From NCBI GenBank assembly GCA_003142795.1, contig PLNN01000034.1, positions 1 through 37,325 of the forward strand: a stretch of DNA of 37,325 nucleotides, in the 5' to 3' direction. The DNA comes from Candidatus Omnitrophota bacterium. GTDB taxonomy: Bacteria > Omnitrophota > Gorgyraeia > 2-01-FULL-45-10. Position numbers and translations under genes: made by a program. The notes under the pieces are model-generated. The model had not been told where the DNA came from and did no database searches. It saw only the letters and a program-made list of their open reading frames with translations. Shown piece by piece: positions 23,033 through 31,769 of the stretch (position 1 is the first letter of the stretch; the number at the start of each line of letters is the position of its first letter).

Positions 23033-24634
23033 TTATACTTCCTTAACGCTCAACGCTATCTTATGCTGTATCGAATCGACCTTTAAAACCTTCACCTTAA
23101 CCTCATCACCGACCTTGAACTTCTCTTCTATCTTTTCGCCTTCGGCTAAAGATATTTCGGAAATATGGACAAGGCCTTCAAGGTCTTTGTCTATTTCGAC
23201 AAACAAGCCGAAATTAGCCACCTTCGTTACCTTGCCCGCCATCACAGTATCCTGCATATACTTTGCCGCTATATCATCCCATGGATCCGGAGTAAGCTGT
23301 TTTATGCCCAGGGATATCCTTCTGTTAGAGGCGTCAACGGCCAGGACCACCGCTTCTATCTTTTCGCCTTTTTTGAAGACGTCTTTCGGATGAGCGATCC
23401 TTTTTGTCCACGATATGTCGGAGACATGGACCAGGCCGTCTATTCCGTCTTCGAGCTCGACAAAAGCGCCGTAATCGGTCAGGTTCCGGACTTTGCCTTT
23501 TACTTTAATGCTGACCGGGTACTTTGATTCTACGTCAAGCCATGGATTGGACTCAAGCTGCTTCAGACCGAGCGATATTTTTTTATTATTCTTATCAACT
23601 TCCAGGATCTGCACCTCTATCCTGTCGCCAATGGCCAGGAGCTCGTTAGGATTATTATATTTCTTTGTCCATGAAAGCTCGGATATGTGGAGTAAACCCT
23701 CTACTCCTTTTTCGAGTTCGACGAACGCGCCGTACGGCACAAGATTCACTACGGTACCTTTGACCTTATTGCCGACCGCATATTTTGTATCGACAACCTC
23801 CCATGGATTCTGGGTCTTCTGCTTCAGGCCCAGCGATACCCTTGAGCTTTCTTTATCGAAATCAAGGACCATCACGTCTATGGTATCGCCTATTGCCAGC
23901 ACTTCGCTGGGATGCGACACCCTCCCCCAACTCATGTCGGTTATATGCAAAAGCCCGATTATACCGCCGCCCAGATCTATGAAAGCGCCGAAATCGGTGA
24001 TGTTCCTGACTATGCCGTTTACTACGGAGCCTTTCTGCAGATTATCGAATATCTTCTTTTTATCCTCATCCTTCTGCTGCTGGACCGCGTCTTTGCGCGA
24101 CACGACTATGTTCTTGCGCGCCTTGTTTATCTTCACTATCTTGAACGGGAACGTCTGGCCTATCAGCTGATTCAAATTCCCGAAGCCCCTGACAGACGCT
24201 AAACTTGCCGGCAGAAAGGCCTCGACGCCTATATTGACCATGAAACCGCCCTTCACCTTCTTGGAAACTTTACCGTCGAGTATATCCCCCTCGTTGTATC
24301 TCGAGATGACCATCTCCCATCCCACTGCGCGTTCTGCTTTTTGTTTGGACAGGACCACCATGCCGTTGTCATCTTCTTTAGACTCCAGATATACCTCTAC
24401 TTCATCCCCTATCTTTATCGCCTCCGGATCGGAAAATTCAGAGATCGCGATGGCGCCTTCTGACTTGTACCCTATGTCAACCACGACGTCTTTCGGATTA
24501 ATCGCTATTATCTTTCCTTTTACGATCTGGCCTTCTTTGATATCGACGATCGATTCCAGGTACAGCTTGGAAAATTCGTCCGACCTCACCTCCTTCTTTT
24601 CTTCTATATCTGTTTCTCTTTTTTCTTCAACCAT
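23033..24634 (-). CDS. rpsA: Ribosomal protein S1, six S1 domains
   Basis: S1 binds mRNA on the 30S subunit and helps initiation on structured or weak Shine-Dalgarno messages. The 533-residue protein has six consecutive S1 OB-fold repeats. The first two are divergent (SIVDIKEGQIVKGKI; RYNEGDILDGKVSKK). Four canonical repeats follow, opening with VVNGIVRNITDFGAFIDLG, KVKGTVVNLVPYGAFVEL, KVKGKVRNLTDYGAFVELED and VMAGKVTKVANFGLFVEI. The start is taken as ATG at 24634 (MVEEKRETDI), which gives the family length. The frame is open further upstream to 24736, but that stretch is Cys/Arg-rich and lies in a repeat element. AAGGGG lies 13 nt upstream, rather far. It is the last gene of the long operon, separated from ispH by 123 bp holding hairpin-element copy 2. 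Confidence 0.95.
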   Translation of the reverse strand: MVEEKRETDIEEKKEVRSDEFSKLYLESIVDIKEGQIVKGKIIAINPKDVVVDIGYKSEGAIAISEFSDPEAIKIGDEVEVYLESKEDDNGMVVLSKQKAERAVGWEMVISRYNEGDILDGKVSKKVKGGFMVNIGVEAFLPASLASVRGFGNLNQLIGQTFPFKIVKINKARKNIVVSRKDAVQQQKDEDKKKIFDNLQKGSVVNGIVRNITDFGAFIDLGGGIIGLLHITDMSWGRVSHPSEVLAIGDTIDVMVLDFDKESSRVSLGLKQKTQNPWEVVDTKYAVGNKVKGTVVNLVPYGAFVELEKGVEGLLHISELSWTKKYNNPNELLAIGDRIEVQILEVDKNNKKISLGLKQLESNPWLDVESKYPVSIKVKGKVRNLTDYGAFVELEDGIDGLVHVSDISWTKRIAHPKDVFKKGEKIEAVVLAVDASNRRISLGIKQLTPDPWDDIAAKYMQDTVMAGKVTKVANFGLFVEIDKDLEGLVHISEISLAEGEKIEEKFKVGDEVKVKVLKVDSIQHKIALSVKEV

Positions 24635-24664
24635 TTTGGTTACACAACCCCTTTCTTTGGATTT

Positions 24665-24775
24665 TTGAATGAGACCACAACTTATGGAACGATAGTGAAC
24701 ATAAGTTGTTGGTCGAATTGATCCCGAAAGATACATATTGAAGACCTTGTTTAAGGTTTAAGATATCTTTCGGGA
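24665..24775 (-). repeat. Two-hairpin dispersed element, copy 2 (between ispH and rpsA)
   Basis: On the minus strand hairpin 1 pairs TCCCGAAAGATA (24775-24764) with TATCTTTCGGGA (24733-24722) around a 30-nt loop. Hairpin 2 pairs ACAACTTATG (24709-24700) with CATAAGTTGT (24686-24677), flanked by GACC (24714-24711) pairing with GGTC (24676-24673). The order, loop sequence (CTATCG), ATTCG spacer and CTCATYCAAAAA tail match copy 1. The ispH stop codon lies within hairpin 1, as the thpR stop lies in copy 1. It also forms the 5' region of rpsA. Confidence 0.8.
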
Positions 24776-25612
24776 GATACTTCCTATTTTTTTCACCACC
24801 TTTTTAATAACCCATTCCGGCGTGGACGCGCCGCTGGTTATCCCTGCTGTCTTTACCGACTCGAACCACTTCTCTTTCAATTCGCCTTCCGACTCGAGAA
24901 GATGCGAATTATCCAATACCTTTTTGCAAACCTCGAAAAGCCTCTTCGTATTCGCGCTGTCCCTGCCGCCTACCACAAGCATCAAATCTACTTTTCCGGC
25001 AAGCTGCCTTGCCCGCTCCTGCCTGTTCTCGGCGTCATGGCATATGGTGTTAAATATCGTCATCTCTTTCGGCGCGTATCCTGAAATAGTCTTCACGACA
25101 TCCAGGAAGTTGGTCATAGATTGCGTCGTCTGCGATATTATGCTCACCCTGTCATCTTTTTTGAGCCGCAGCCGGACTGCCTGATGCTTATCTTTTACGA
25201 CAAATACCCTTTTCGGGGCAAAGTCTACGAGCGCTTTCACTTCCGGGTGTTTCGAGTCCCCCACTATTACGACGACATAGCCTTTCTCACTTAATCTTTT
25301 TGCTATCTTCTGCGCGTTCAGGACGAACGGGCACGTCGTATCGATTATCTTTATTCCTCTTTTTACTATATCCTTCGCCACTTTCGGACTTATGCCGTGC
25401 GAGGAGACTACCACCGTCCCTTCTGTGATGTCATCAATATTTTTTACAACCTTAAGACCTTTTCGCGAAAGGTCCCGAACGACCTGTTTATTATGTATTA
25501 TGGAACCCAAAGAACAGATCGGCTCTTTCTTGCCAAGCGCTTCTTCCGCCATAGCCACTGCGCGTTTTACGCCGAAACAAAATCCTGTCTTTTCAGCTAA
25601 TACTATCTTCAC
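24758..25612 (-). CDS. ispH: 4-hydroxy-3-methylbut-2-enyl diphosphate reductase
   Basis: IspH is the [4Fe-4S] enzyme of the last step of the MEP pathway, reducing HMBPP to IPP and DMAPP. The 284-residue protein has all three cluster cysteines, C12 (GFCFGVKRAV), C94 (DTTCPFV) and C191 (NTICHDAENRQ). It also has the substrate-binding H40, H72 and H122 and the catalytic E124 (KHPEVKA). The start is GTG at 25612 with AAAGG a few bases upstream, 20 bp inside the end of cmk. The final residues SISRKIS are encoded by the left arm of the repeat that starts at 24775, so the native C-terminus has apparently been replaced by repeat sequence. The active site is unaffected. The cmk-ispH-rpsA order is common in several bacterial phyla. 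Confidence 0.96.
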   Translation of the reverse strand: MKIVLAEKTGFCFGVKRAVAMAEEALGKKEPICSLGSIIHNKQVVRDLSRKGLKVVKNIDDITEGTVVVSSHGISPKVAKDIVKRGIKIIDTTCPFVLNAQKIAKRLSEKGYVVVIVGDSKHPEVKALVDFAPKRVFVVKDKHQAVRLRLKKDDRVSIISQTTQSMTNFLDVVKTISGYAPKEMTIFNTICHDAENRQERARQLAGKVDLMLVVGGRDSANTKRLFEVCKKVLDNSHLLESEGELKEKWFESVKTAGITSGASTPEWVIKKVVKKIGSISRKIS

Positions 25613-26288
25613 CCCGTACCTTTATATATGATAATACCTTTTCGGTCACATCGTCTATAGTCAGATCTGTAGTATCGATGAATATGGCGTCCGGCGCTTT
25701 TTTCAGGGCACCTACGCTTCTCTTCATATCGGATTCATCTCTGGATAAAACATCTTTTTTGAGCTCGTTCAAATTGACATTCATCCCAGTTTTCGCTAAT
25801 TCTTTATGTCTTCGGCGTGCCCGCTCATCCGCATCTGCATCGAGATAGAATTTATAATCAGCATCTGGGAATACAACGGTGCCGATATCGCGGCCTTCCA
25901 GGACAGCCCCGAGCCTTTCGCCTATCGAGCGCTGGGACTTGACCATCTCTTTTCGGACACCAGGAACGCACGCGATATACTTTACGTTATTTGTAAGTTC
26001 CGGCGTCCTTATAAGAGAAGCGACATCTTCTCCGTCGAGCACAACTTTCAGGCTCCCGCCCTCTTCTTCCAGGTCCACCCTGGTGGAGCATGCGAGCTTC
26101 GCGAGAGCTTTTTCATCCCGCAGGTCCAGGTTCTGCCTTACTGCCTTAAGCGTAAGCGCCCTGTACATCGCGCCCGTGTCGATATACATAAGGCCCAATT
26201 TTTGCGCTATTATCTTGGAAACCGTACTCTTCCCGCTGCCTGCGGGGCCGTCTATCGCTATGACCAGTTGCTTATGAATTTTTCCCAT
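25593..26288 (-). CDS. cmk: Cytidylate kinase
   Basis: Cmk phosphorylates CMP and dCMP with ATP, recycling the CMP set free by RNA decay and phospholipid synthesis. The 231-residue protein has the P-loop GPAGSGKST at residues 14-22, the CMP-binding YIDTGAMYRAL, LEGRDIGTVVFPDADYKFYL and the lid with ARRRHKEL. Size and motifs are typical. The ATG at 26288 overlaps the end of tyrA by 17 bp and no Shine-Dalgarno sequence is visible, so translation is probably coupled. aroA, often found between tyrA and cmk in other bacteria, is absent here. Confidence 0.96.
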   Translation of the reverse strand: MGKIHKQLVIAIDGPAGSGKSTVSKIIAQKLGLMYIDTGAMYRALTLKAVRQNLDLRDEKALAKLACSTRVDLEEEGGSLKVVLDGEDVASLIRTPELTNNVKYIACVPGVRKEMVKSQRSIGERLGAVLEGRDIGTVVFPDADYKFYLDADADERARRRHKELAKTGMNVNLNELKKDVLSRDESDMKRSVGALKKAPDAIFIDTTDLTIDDVTEKVLSYIKVRGEDSIS

Positions 26289-27129
26289 AGACGAACTTAT
26301 CGCGTTTCGATTTTGCGGATTTTAATAATCGTACTACACCGCCGTGATCTTTTTTTGAAAGAGCTTTTATGAGCTTTTTATAATATCTTTCGAATGTCCG
26401 GCCTGACTTGATCAACCGGGAACTGTTCGACAAAAATATGTCGGCCCATAATTCAGGATCGCTTGAAGCGACCCGCGTCGTATCTTTAAATCCTTCGGCC
26501 GCGAGACTCAGGTCTTTTATTGGCACGGCTCCTGCAAGGCTGAACGCCACAAGATGAGGCAGATGGCTTATCATCGCAACACTTACGTCATGTTCTTCAG
26601 GGCTCATCACCTTTACCTGTGCGCCCATCGCCTTCCAGAATTTTACCAGCTTTGCCATTGCCGTCTTATCGGTATTCCTGGTCTTCGTAATTATGCACGG
26701 CGATCCTTCCATCAGATCGGATACGGCAAATTCCACGCTTTTATGCTCGGATCCTGCCATGGGATGAGAACCGACAAAAAATTTTGAATGAGGGACTATT
26801 TTTTCTATCTTATCGACGATCCATTTTTTTGTGCTTCCGGCGTCCGTTATGATCACGCCCTTTTTAGCGTACTTCATCGCCTCTTCTGCCATCCCGGGTA
26901 TAAGATGAACGGGCGTAGCCAGGATGATAAGGTCCGCGTCTTTAACGCCGTCTTTTATCGTCATCGACCCGGCGTCAACTGCTTTGCGGGCAAGCGCCTT
27001 ATCGAGCGTAGACTTGCGCCTGAAAACGCCTATGACTTTATTGGCAAGATGTTTTCGTTTTATGCCAAGCCCTATCGAACCGCCTATGAGGCCGACGCCG
27101 ATTATCGTGATATTATTGAATTGTTTCAT
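26272..27129 (-). CDS. tyrA: Prephenate (or arogenate) dehydrogenase
   Basis: TyrA oxidatively decarboxylates prephenate to 4-hydroxyphenylpyruvate, or arogenate to tyrosine, using NAD(P)+. The 285-residue protein has an N-terminal Rossmann fold with [10 protein letters not shown] at residues 11-20 and the central [14 protein letters not shown] with the catalytic H122. The helical dimerisation domain includes [13 protein letters not shown]. It lacks a C-terminal ACT domain, which fits a short, possibly not tyrosine-inhibited form. An Arg pair follows the second strand (VFRRKS), which can favour NADP, but this is not decisive. It follows aroF by three bases and overlaps cmk. Confidence 0.94.
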   Translation of the reverse strand: MKQFNNITIIGVGLIGGSIGLGIKRKHLANKVIGVFRRKSTLDKALARKAVDAGSMTIKDGVKDADLIILATPVHLIPGMAEEAMKYAKKGVIITDAGSTKKWIVDKIEKIVPHSKFFVGSHPMAGSEHKSVEFAVSDLMEGSPCIITKTRNTDKTAMAKLVKFWKAMGAQVKVMSPEEHDVSVAMISHLPHLVAFSLAGAVPIKDLSLAAEGFKDTTRVASSDPELWADIFLSNSSRLIKSGRTFERYYKKLIKALSKKDHGGVVRLLKSAKSKRDKFVYGKNS

Positions 27130-27132
27130 TAT

Positions 27133-28149
27133 TTATATCTCTCTGTCAACGGATCCGGCGACTCTTTTTATCTCTTTCATCATTTTGGCAAAGTTCTCCG
27201 GAACTAATGATTGCTCGCCGTCAGACATTGCCTCTTCCGGATGGGGATGCACCTCTATTTCCAGGCCGTCAGCGCCGGCAGCAACTGCTGCTTTTGCGCA
27301 TGGGCATACCAGGCCCCATTTCCCGGTCGCATGAGACGGATCCACTATTATCGGAAGATGGCTTAAGGCTTTGATTACGGGAACGGCCGCGACATCCAGC
27401 GTAAAACGAGTCGCGTCTTCGAACGTCCTTATGCCGCGCTCACAAAGTATCACATTAAAATTACCTTCCGAAAGGATATACTCCGCAGACATAAGGAACT
27501 CTTTGATGGTATTCGACATACCGCGCTTCAAGAGCACCGGCTTCTTTGTCTTACCTACCTCTTTTAACAGGTCGAAATTCTGCATATTCCTCGCGCCTAT
27601 CTGGATGATATCGGTATATTTCAATACTTCATCGATGGTGCGGACATCCATAAGCTCAGTAATGATCCTCAAACCAGTCTCCTGCCTTGCCTTTGCCAGC
27701 ATCTTGAGCCCTTTCAGGCCCAGGCCCTGGAATGAATAAGGCGAAGTCCTCGGCTTGAACGCGCCGCCTCTCAAGACGGTCGCGCCGGCCTTTTTAACGG
27801 ATCTCGCTATCTCTATCAGGAGTTTTTCATTTTCGACGGAGCACGGCCCCGCCATCACAACCAGTGTTTTCCCTCCCACCTTTACGCCGCCGCCTACGTC
27901 CACTATGCTGTCTGATTTCTTGAAATCCCTTGAGGCGAGCTTATACGGCTTTAATATGGCAAGGACTTTTTCCACGCCCGGAAAGGCTTCAAGCGGCTGG
28001 ACCCTTATGATGTCCTCTTCCCCGATGACACCGACAATTGTCCTCTCTACGCCTTTGGATATCCACGGCTTCAGGCCTAGCTTCTTTATTTTAGCTAATA
28101 AATGCGATAATTGTTTTTGCGTTGCCTCGGGTTTTAATACAATGATCAT
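27133..28149 (-). CDS. aroF: 3-deoxy-7-phosphoheptulonate synthase, type I-beta with regulatory N-domain
   Basis: This enzyme condenses PEP and erythrose-4-phosphate to DAHP, the first step of aromatic biosynthesis. The C-terminal barrel shows AGPCSVEN at 100-107 (metal ligand C103), [17 protein letters not shown] near 126-142, and later [11 protein letters not shown]. Residues 1-70 form a ferredoxin-like domain ([31 protein letters not shown]) as in the Thermotoga-type enzyme, where it mediates feedback inhibition by Tyr or Phe. The start is ATG at 28149: AGGAG lies 9 nt upstream of it but only about 2 nt from an in-frame TTG at 28155. The product is 338 residues. It sits between hisC and tyrA. 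Confidence 0.95.
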   Translation of the reverse strand: MIIVLKPEATQKQLSHLLAKIKKLGLKPWISKGVERTIVGVIGEEDIIRVQPLEAFPGVEKVLAILKPYKLASRDFKKSDSIVDVGGGVKVGGKTLVVMAGPCSVENEKLLIEIARSVKKAGATVLRGGAFKPRTSPYSFQGLGLKGLKMLAKARQETGLRIITELMDVRTIDEVLKYTDIIQIGARNMQNFDLLKEVGKTKKPVLLKRGMSNTIKEFLMSAEYILSEGNFNVILCERGIRTFEDATRFTLDVAAVPVIKALSHLPIIVDPSHATGKWGLVCPCAKAAVAAGADGLEIEVHPHPEEAMSDGEQSLVPENFAKMMKEIKRVAGSVDREI

Positions 28150-28165
28150 TTCCAAAACTCCTGTT

Positions 28166-29260
28166 TTAGCTCAAAATTTTCCCAAGGGCTTTAACGAATT
28201 TCCTATTCTCTCCAGGCGCTCCTATCGTGACCCGGATGAAAGAATCAAGCCCCCAGGCCTTCATGTCGCGGACAATGACGCCTTCCCGCAATAATCTTTC
28301 GAACACCTCTTTACAATCCCGTTCTACGTCTACCAGCACAAAATTAGTGGCGCTCTCCACGTATCTTAATTTCATTTTAGCGAATACAGAATAGAACTTC
28401 TTTTTTTCTTTCTCTACGTGGGAAAGCGTCTTCTTTACGAATGCCTTATCGTCTATGGCCGCGCACGCCGCAACCTGGGCCAGGATGTTAACATTGAACG
28501 GATCCCGTACGCGTTCCATATAGCTTATAATGGCCGGGCTGGATATCCCGTATCCTATCCTTAAACCGGCAAGCCCATAGACCTTCGAAAATGACCTGGA
28601 GACTATCACGCCCGGCCTTTTCAGATAATCGAGGCCGTTCGGATAATCGTTGTAACTGAAATCCGCGAATTCGAAATACGCTTCATCGAGAAAAACTATG
28701 ACATTTTCCGGCAAATCCTTAAAAAACTCATCCAGCTCTTTTTTTGTGACATAAGTGCCGGTCGGGTTATCAGGATTGGCAATGAATATTATCTTCGTTT
28801 TATCGGAAATAGCCGCTTTCATTGCGCGCAGATCATATTTAAAGTCTTTCGTCAATGGAACGAGTTTTATCGCCGCGTTGTGCAGCTGGGACGATATCTC
28901 GTAGATAAGAAAAGTCGGCTTCGCGATCACGACCTCATCCCCGTCGTTCACGAACGTCCTTACTGCAAGGCCTATGATCTCGTCCGAACCGTTCCCGAAT
29001 ATAAGTTCATCCTCTTTGACCTTCAAAAAACGAGCCATCCGCTTTTTCAGGTAAAAGCTGCTTGCGTCCGGATAGCGGTTCACGCCGGTCAGGCTTTTTC
29101 TTACAGCGGCAAGAGCCTTGGGCGAAGGGCCGAAACAATTCTCATTGGACGCAAGCTTCACCACATCATCCAACTTGAATTCTCTCTGCACTTCTTCTAT
29201 CGGCTTACCGGGAACGTAATGCCTGACATTCAATACATTTTTTCTGACTAATTTTTCCAT
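28166..29260 (-). CDS. hisC: HisC-type aminotransferase, probably acting on aromatic keto acids or prephenate
   Basis: This is a PLP-dependent class I/II aminotransferase of the histidinol-phosphate aminotransferase family, 364 residues. Motifs include [12 protein letters not shown] near 37-48, [22 protein letters not shown] at 161-170, FLDEAYFEF around D192, and [17 protein letters not shown] with the PLP lysine at K226. No other histidine gene is nearby. The genes on both sides are pheA, aroF and tyrA, so its probable job is transamination in phenylalanine and tyrosine synthesis, as known for HisC homologues placed in such clusters. A dual role in histidine synthesis cannot be excluded from sequence. 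The ATG at 29260 has a GAGAG upstream. Confidence 0.9.
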   Translation of the reverse strand: MEKLVRKNVLNVRHYVPGKPIEEVQREFKLDDVVKLASNENCFGPSPKALAAVRKSLTGVNRYPDASSFYLKKRMARFLKVKEDELIFGNGSDEIIGLAVRTFVNDGDEVVIAKPTFLIYEISSQLHNAAIKLVPLTKDFKYDLRAMKAAISDKTKIIFIANPDNPTGTYVTKKELDEFFKDLPENVIVFLDEAYFEFADFSYNDYPNGLDYLKRPGVIVSRSFSKVYGLAGLRIGYGISSPAIISYMERVRDPFNVNILAQVAACAAIDDKAFVKKTLSHVEKEKKKFYSVFAKMKLRYVESATNFVLVDVERDCKEVFERLLREGVIVRDMKAWGLDSFIRVTIGAPGENRKFVKALGKILS

Positions 29261-29264
29261 GTTA

Positions 29265-30338
29265 TTACTCTCTGCCCATCTCCATAGGATACGAACCTAG
29301 TATCTTCATATACGAAGAATGTTTCTTCAATTCTGAAAGCGCGTTCTTCACCTTTTTATCGAAGTGATGCCCCTCCAGGTCAACGAAGAAATAATACTCC
29401 CAGGCCCTCACCTTTGACGGCCTGGACTCTATCTTTGTCATATTTATCTTATATTTCTTGAACGGCACGAGGATATCGTGCAGCGCTCCCGATTTATCCT
29501 TAACTGAGAACATGATAGATGTCTTGTCCTCTTTTGTAGGCTTGGCTTCCGTCCTGCCTATAATGAGGAACCTTGTCACATTGTGCACGCTGTCCTCGAT
29601 CGACTTATACAGTATCTTTAACCCATATTTTCCTGCAGCGGGTTCGCTCGCGATACAGGCAGCTCCTTTTTCCTTAGCAGCTATTTGTGCGGCCTTGGTG
29701 GTGCTGGAAACTTCCATAAGCTCCACCTTGGCCAGATTCGATTCAAGCCATACCCTGCACTGCCCTAAAACCTGGGGATGTGAATAGACCCGTTTTATTG
29801 TCTTTTTATCGGATTCATTCGACAAAAGATTATGGCATATCTCCAGGTATACTTCCGAACATATCTTTAGGCCGGAATCTATAAACATGTCAAGGGTATG
29901 ATTAACCGCCCCTTCGATAGAATTCTCTATGGGAACGACCCCGTAATCTGCCCTGAATTTATCGACCTCATTGAATACGTCCGTTATGGTTACACAAGGA
30001 ATGTAATCCACGCTTGAACCGAATTTCTTCATGCTGGCAAGATGGCTGAACGTGAATTCAGGGCCGAGGTACGCGATCTTGAGCGGCCTTTCCATCTGAA
30101 GCGCGCTCGACATCACTTCCCTGTATATGGCCTTTACAGCGCTGTTCGCAAGCGGCCCTGTATTCTGCGATGTCAATTTTTTATAAACGTCTTTTTCCCG
30201 GTCGGGCACATAGATAGATTCTCTGGTCTTTCCTTTGACCTTTACTATGTCGAGTATTATCTTTGCCCTTTTATTCAGAAGCTTCAATATCTCTGAATCT
30301 ACGGAATCTACCGTTTTACGCAGTTTCTTTAGGCTCAT
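29265..30338 (-). CDS. pheA: Bifunctional chorismate mutase / prephenate dehydratase (P-protein)
   Basis: PheA converts chorismate to prephenate and then to phenylpyruvate. The N-terminal ~80 residues are an AroQ-type chorismate mutase (LRKTVDSVDSEILKLLNKRA). The middle is the dehydratase, with IAYLGPEFTFSHLA, VVPIENSIEGAVNHTLDMF and SSTTKAAQIAAKEKGAACIA. The C-terminal ACT domain includes TSIMFSVKDKSGALHDIL and KIESRPSKVRAWEYYFFVDL; ESRP marks the Phe-binding site, so feedback inhibition by phenylalanine is likely. The start is placed at ATG 30338 because GGAGG lies 9 nt upstream of it; an in-frame GTG at 30359 would put that site inside the gene. The 357-residue product overlaps the end of scpB by 23 bp. 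Confidence 0.96.
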   Translation of the reverse strand: MSLKKLRKTVDSVDSEILKLLNKRAKIILDIVKVKGKTRESIYVPDREKDVYKKLTSQNTGPLANSAVKAIYREVMSSALQMERPLKIAYLGPEFTFSHLASMKKFGSSVDYIPCVTITDVFNEVDKFRADYGVVPIENSIEGAVNHTLDMFIDSGLKICSEVYLEICHNLLSNESDKKTIKRVYSHPQVLGQCRVWLESNLAKVELMEVSSTTKAAQIAAKEKGAACIASEPAAGKYGLKILYKSIEDSVHNVTRFLIIGRTEAKPTKEDKTSIMFSVKDKSGALHDILVPFKKYKINMTKIESRPSKVRAWEYYFFVDLEGHHFDKKVKNALSELKKHSSYMKILGSYPMEMGRE

Positions 30339-31029
30339 CTGGTTTTCCCTCCGCGGCACTATCTGCCGCTCTCACCTCTCTGACGCCCGATATCTGGGGC
30401 GCCGGAAGCGGCTCCAATTTCCCGGTCTCTTTATTTATCCCGTTAGACGCTTCGCTCTTAACGGGATAAATAATCTCGGCTTTCGCTTTCTCTCTCACAA
30501 AGTCCAGATCGCTCTCCTGGAATTCCTTCAGCTTCGGCAATTCCTCCAGCGAGCGCAACCCGAAGTGTTGCAGAAATTCCGCGGTCGTCCCGTAAAGTAT
30601 GGGGCGTCCCGGGGCTTCCATCCTGCCGCGCGTCCTGATCAGATTACGTTCTTCGAGAGTGCGGACTACGCCGTCGACGCTGACGCCCCTTATCGCTTCT
30701 ATCTCGGCCCTCGTGATCGGCTGTTTATACGCAATTATGGCCAGCGTTTCGAGCGAAGGACCCGTCAATCTGTCAGGCGGCCTTTTATATAGAGCCGATA
30801 TCCATTTACTGTAAGCCGGATCCGTCAATATCTGGAACCCGCCCGCGATCTCTTTTACCGTGAAGCTTCTGCCCGTAGATGCATATTCCCGGTTCAGTTC
30901 TTCTATCAATGCCCTGACCTCGGTCGATTCAATATCCTTCAGGACATCTTTCAACGCGTCCAGCGAAACTGGCTTATCGCTGACAAATAATAGAACCTCT
31001 ACGATCCTCTTCGCTTCCTGTTTATCCAT
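30316..31029 (-). CDS. scpB: Segregation and condensation protein B
   Basis: ScpB is the winged-helix kleisin partner that joins ScpA and SMC in the bacterial condensin. The first ~165 residues show the two winged-helix domains, with ETLAIIAYKQPITRAEIEAI near 94-113, IRGVSVDGVVRTLEERNLI and a TTAEFLQHFGLRSLEELP end. At 237 residues it is longer than usual because of a C-terminal tail. The tail contains a segment (about residues 186-200, IIYPVKSEASNGINK) encoded by a perfect 15-bp inverted repeat at 30431-30473, followed by a Pro/Glu/Ala-rich end that looks disordered. The ATG at 31029 overlaps the scpA end by 8 bp. Confidence 0.94.
   Translation of the reverse strand: MDKQEAKRIVEVLLFVSDKPVSLDALKDVLKDIESTEVRALIEELNREYASTGRSFTVKEIAGGFQILTDPAYSKWISALYKRPPDRLTGPSLETLAIIAYKQPITRAEIEAIRGVSVDGVVRTLEERNLIRTRGRMEAPGRPILYGTTAEFLQHFGLRSLEELPKLKEFQESDLDFVREKAKAEIIYPVKSEASNGINKETGKLEPLPAPQISGVREVRAADSAAEGKPDEPKETA
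30431..30473 (-). repeat. Palindromic element inserted in frame in scpB
   Basis: TTATTTATCCCGTTA (30431-30445) and TAACGGGATAAATAA (30459-30473) are perfect 15-bp inverted repeats around a 13-nt loop, GACGCTTCGCTCT. The whole palindrome is translated as part of the ScpB tail, beyond the conserved domains. The CGGGATAAA core recurs in hairpin-element copy 1 (3962-3970) and in the palindromes near 36968-36982. Confidence 0.75.
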
Positions 31030-31765
31030 TTTTGTTTTCCGGTTTAATTGATTCAGTATTTCTTATTATTTCTATCTCGCCGAACGGCGACGCCTGCCTG
31101 ACGACAACCTCTTTTATCTTTATCAATTCCAGAAGCGCCAGGAATATCGTTACTATCTCGAACTTGGTTCTAGCGGTCTTAAAAAGATCCGTAAAAAAGA
31201 GTGTGTGCTTGTCCACCAGCATATGAAGCACATCGTGTATCTTCTCAGAGACGGTGAATTCATCTTTTATTACCTGATAGAACGTCGCCTTGGGTATATC
31301 TTTAAGAACTTTTGTAAACGCGGTTATGAGGTCAAAAAGGCTGGCCTCAAAAAATTCGTCTTCGGATTTTATTTCCTCCGGTTTTATCCCGCTCCCGACC
31401 CTGGCAAAAAAATGTTTTTGGTGCGACTCCATGTGAGACAGCTCGGAGGCGGCTTCTTTGAACTTCTTATACTCAAGGAGCCTTCTGACAAGCTCGGCCC
31501 TTGGGTCCCCTTCTTCTTCAGCCTCTTCGGTCTGGTCTGGCGGCAGCAGCATCTTCGACTTTATGTGCATCAGGGTCGCTGCCATTACCAGGAATTCGCC
31601 GGCGATATTCAGGTCCAGGAGCTGCATGAGCTCAAGGTATTCCAGGTACTGGTCCGTCACTTTCGCGATCGGGATGTCGTATATATCTACTTCTTCTTTT
31701 TGTATAAGATATAAGAGCAGGTCGAGGGGGCCCTCGAATACGTCAAGCTTTACTTTATATGTCAT
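31022..31765 (-). CDS. scpA: Segregation and condensation protein A (kleisin)
   Basis: ScpA bridges the two SMC heads in condensin and drives chromosome compaction and segregation. The 247-residue product opens with VKLDVFEGPLDLLLYLIQKEEVDIYDIPIAKVTDQYLEY, the standard N-terminal kleisin motif. It continues with GEFLVMAATLMHIKSKMLLP and ends in the C-terminal winged helix (IVTIFLALLELIKIKEVVV). The size is typical. It starts four bases after trpS without a visible Shine-Dalgarno sequence and overlaps scpB, so the condensin pair is translationally linked. No smc gene is in the window. Confidence 0.96.
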   Translation of the reverse strand: MTYKVKLDVFEGPLDLLLYLIQKEEVDIYDIPIAKVTDQYLEYLELMQLLDLNIAGEFLVMAATLMHIKSKMLLPPDQTEEAEEEGDPRAELVRRLLEYKKFKEAASELSHMESHQKHFFARVGSGIKPEEIKSEDEFFEASLFDLITAFTKVLKDIPKATFYQVIKDEFTVSEKIHDVLHMLVDKHTLFFTDLFKTARTKFEIVTIFLALLELIKIKEVVVRQASPFGEIEIIRNTESIKPENKNG

Positions 31766-31769
31766 TTAT

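Noticed and set aside
23493-24170. 225-codon plus-strand frame opposite rpsA
   Set aside because: The opposite frame encodes canonical S1 repeats; this one is a Ser/Thr/Phe-rich antisense shadow.
24635-24736. N-terminal extension of RpsA by 34 residues
   Set aside because: The extension is read through the hairpin repeat, is Cys/Arg-rich and unlike S1. Starting at ATG 24634 gives the usual S1 length.
28150-28155. TTG start two codons upstream for aroF
   Set aside because: AGGAG would be only about 2 nt from that TTG, but is 9 nt from the ATG at 28149.
30339-30359. GTG start seven codons upstream for pheA
   Set aside because: The strong GGAGG would lie inside the gene; it is well placed for the ATG at 30338.
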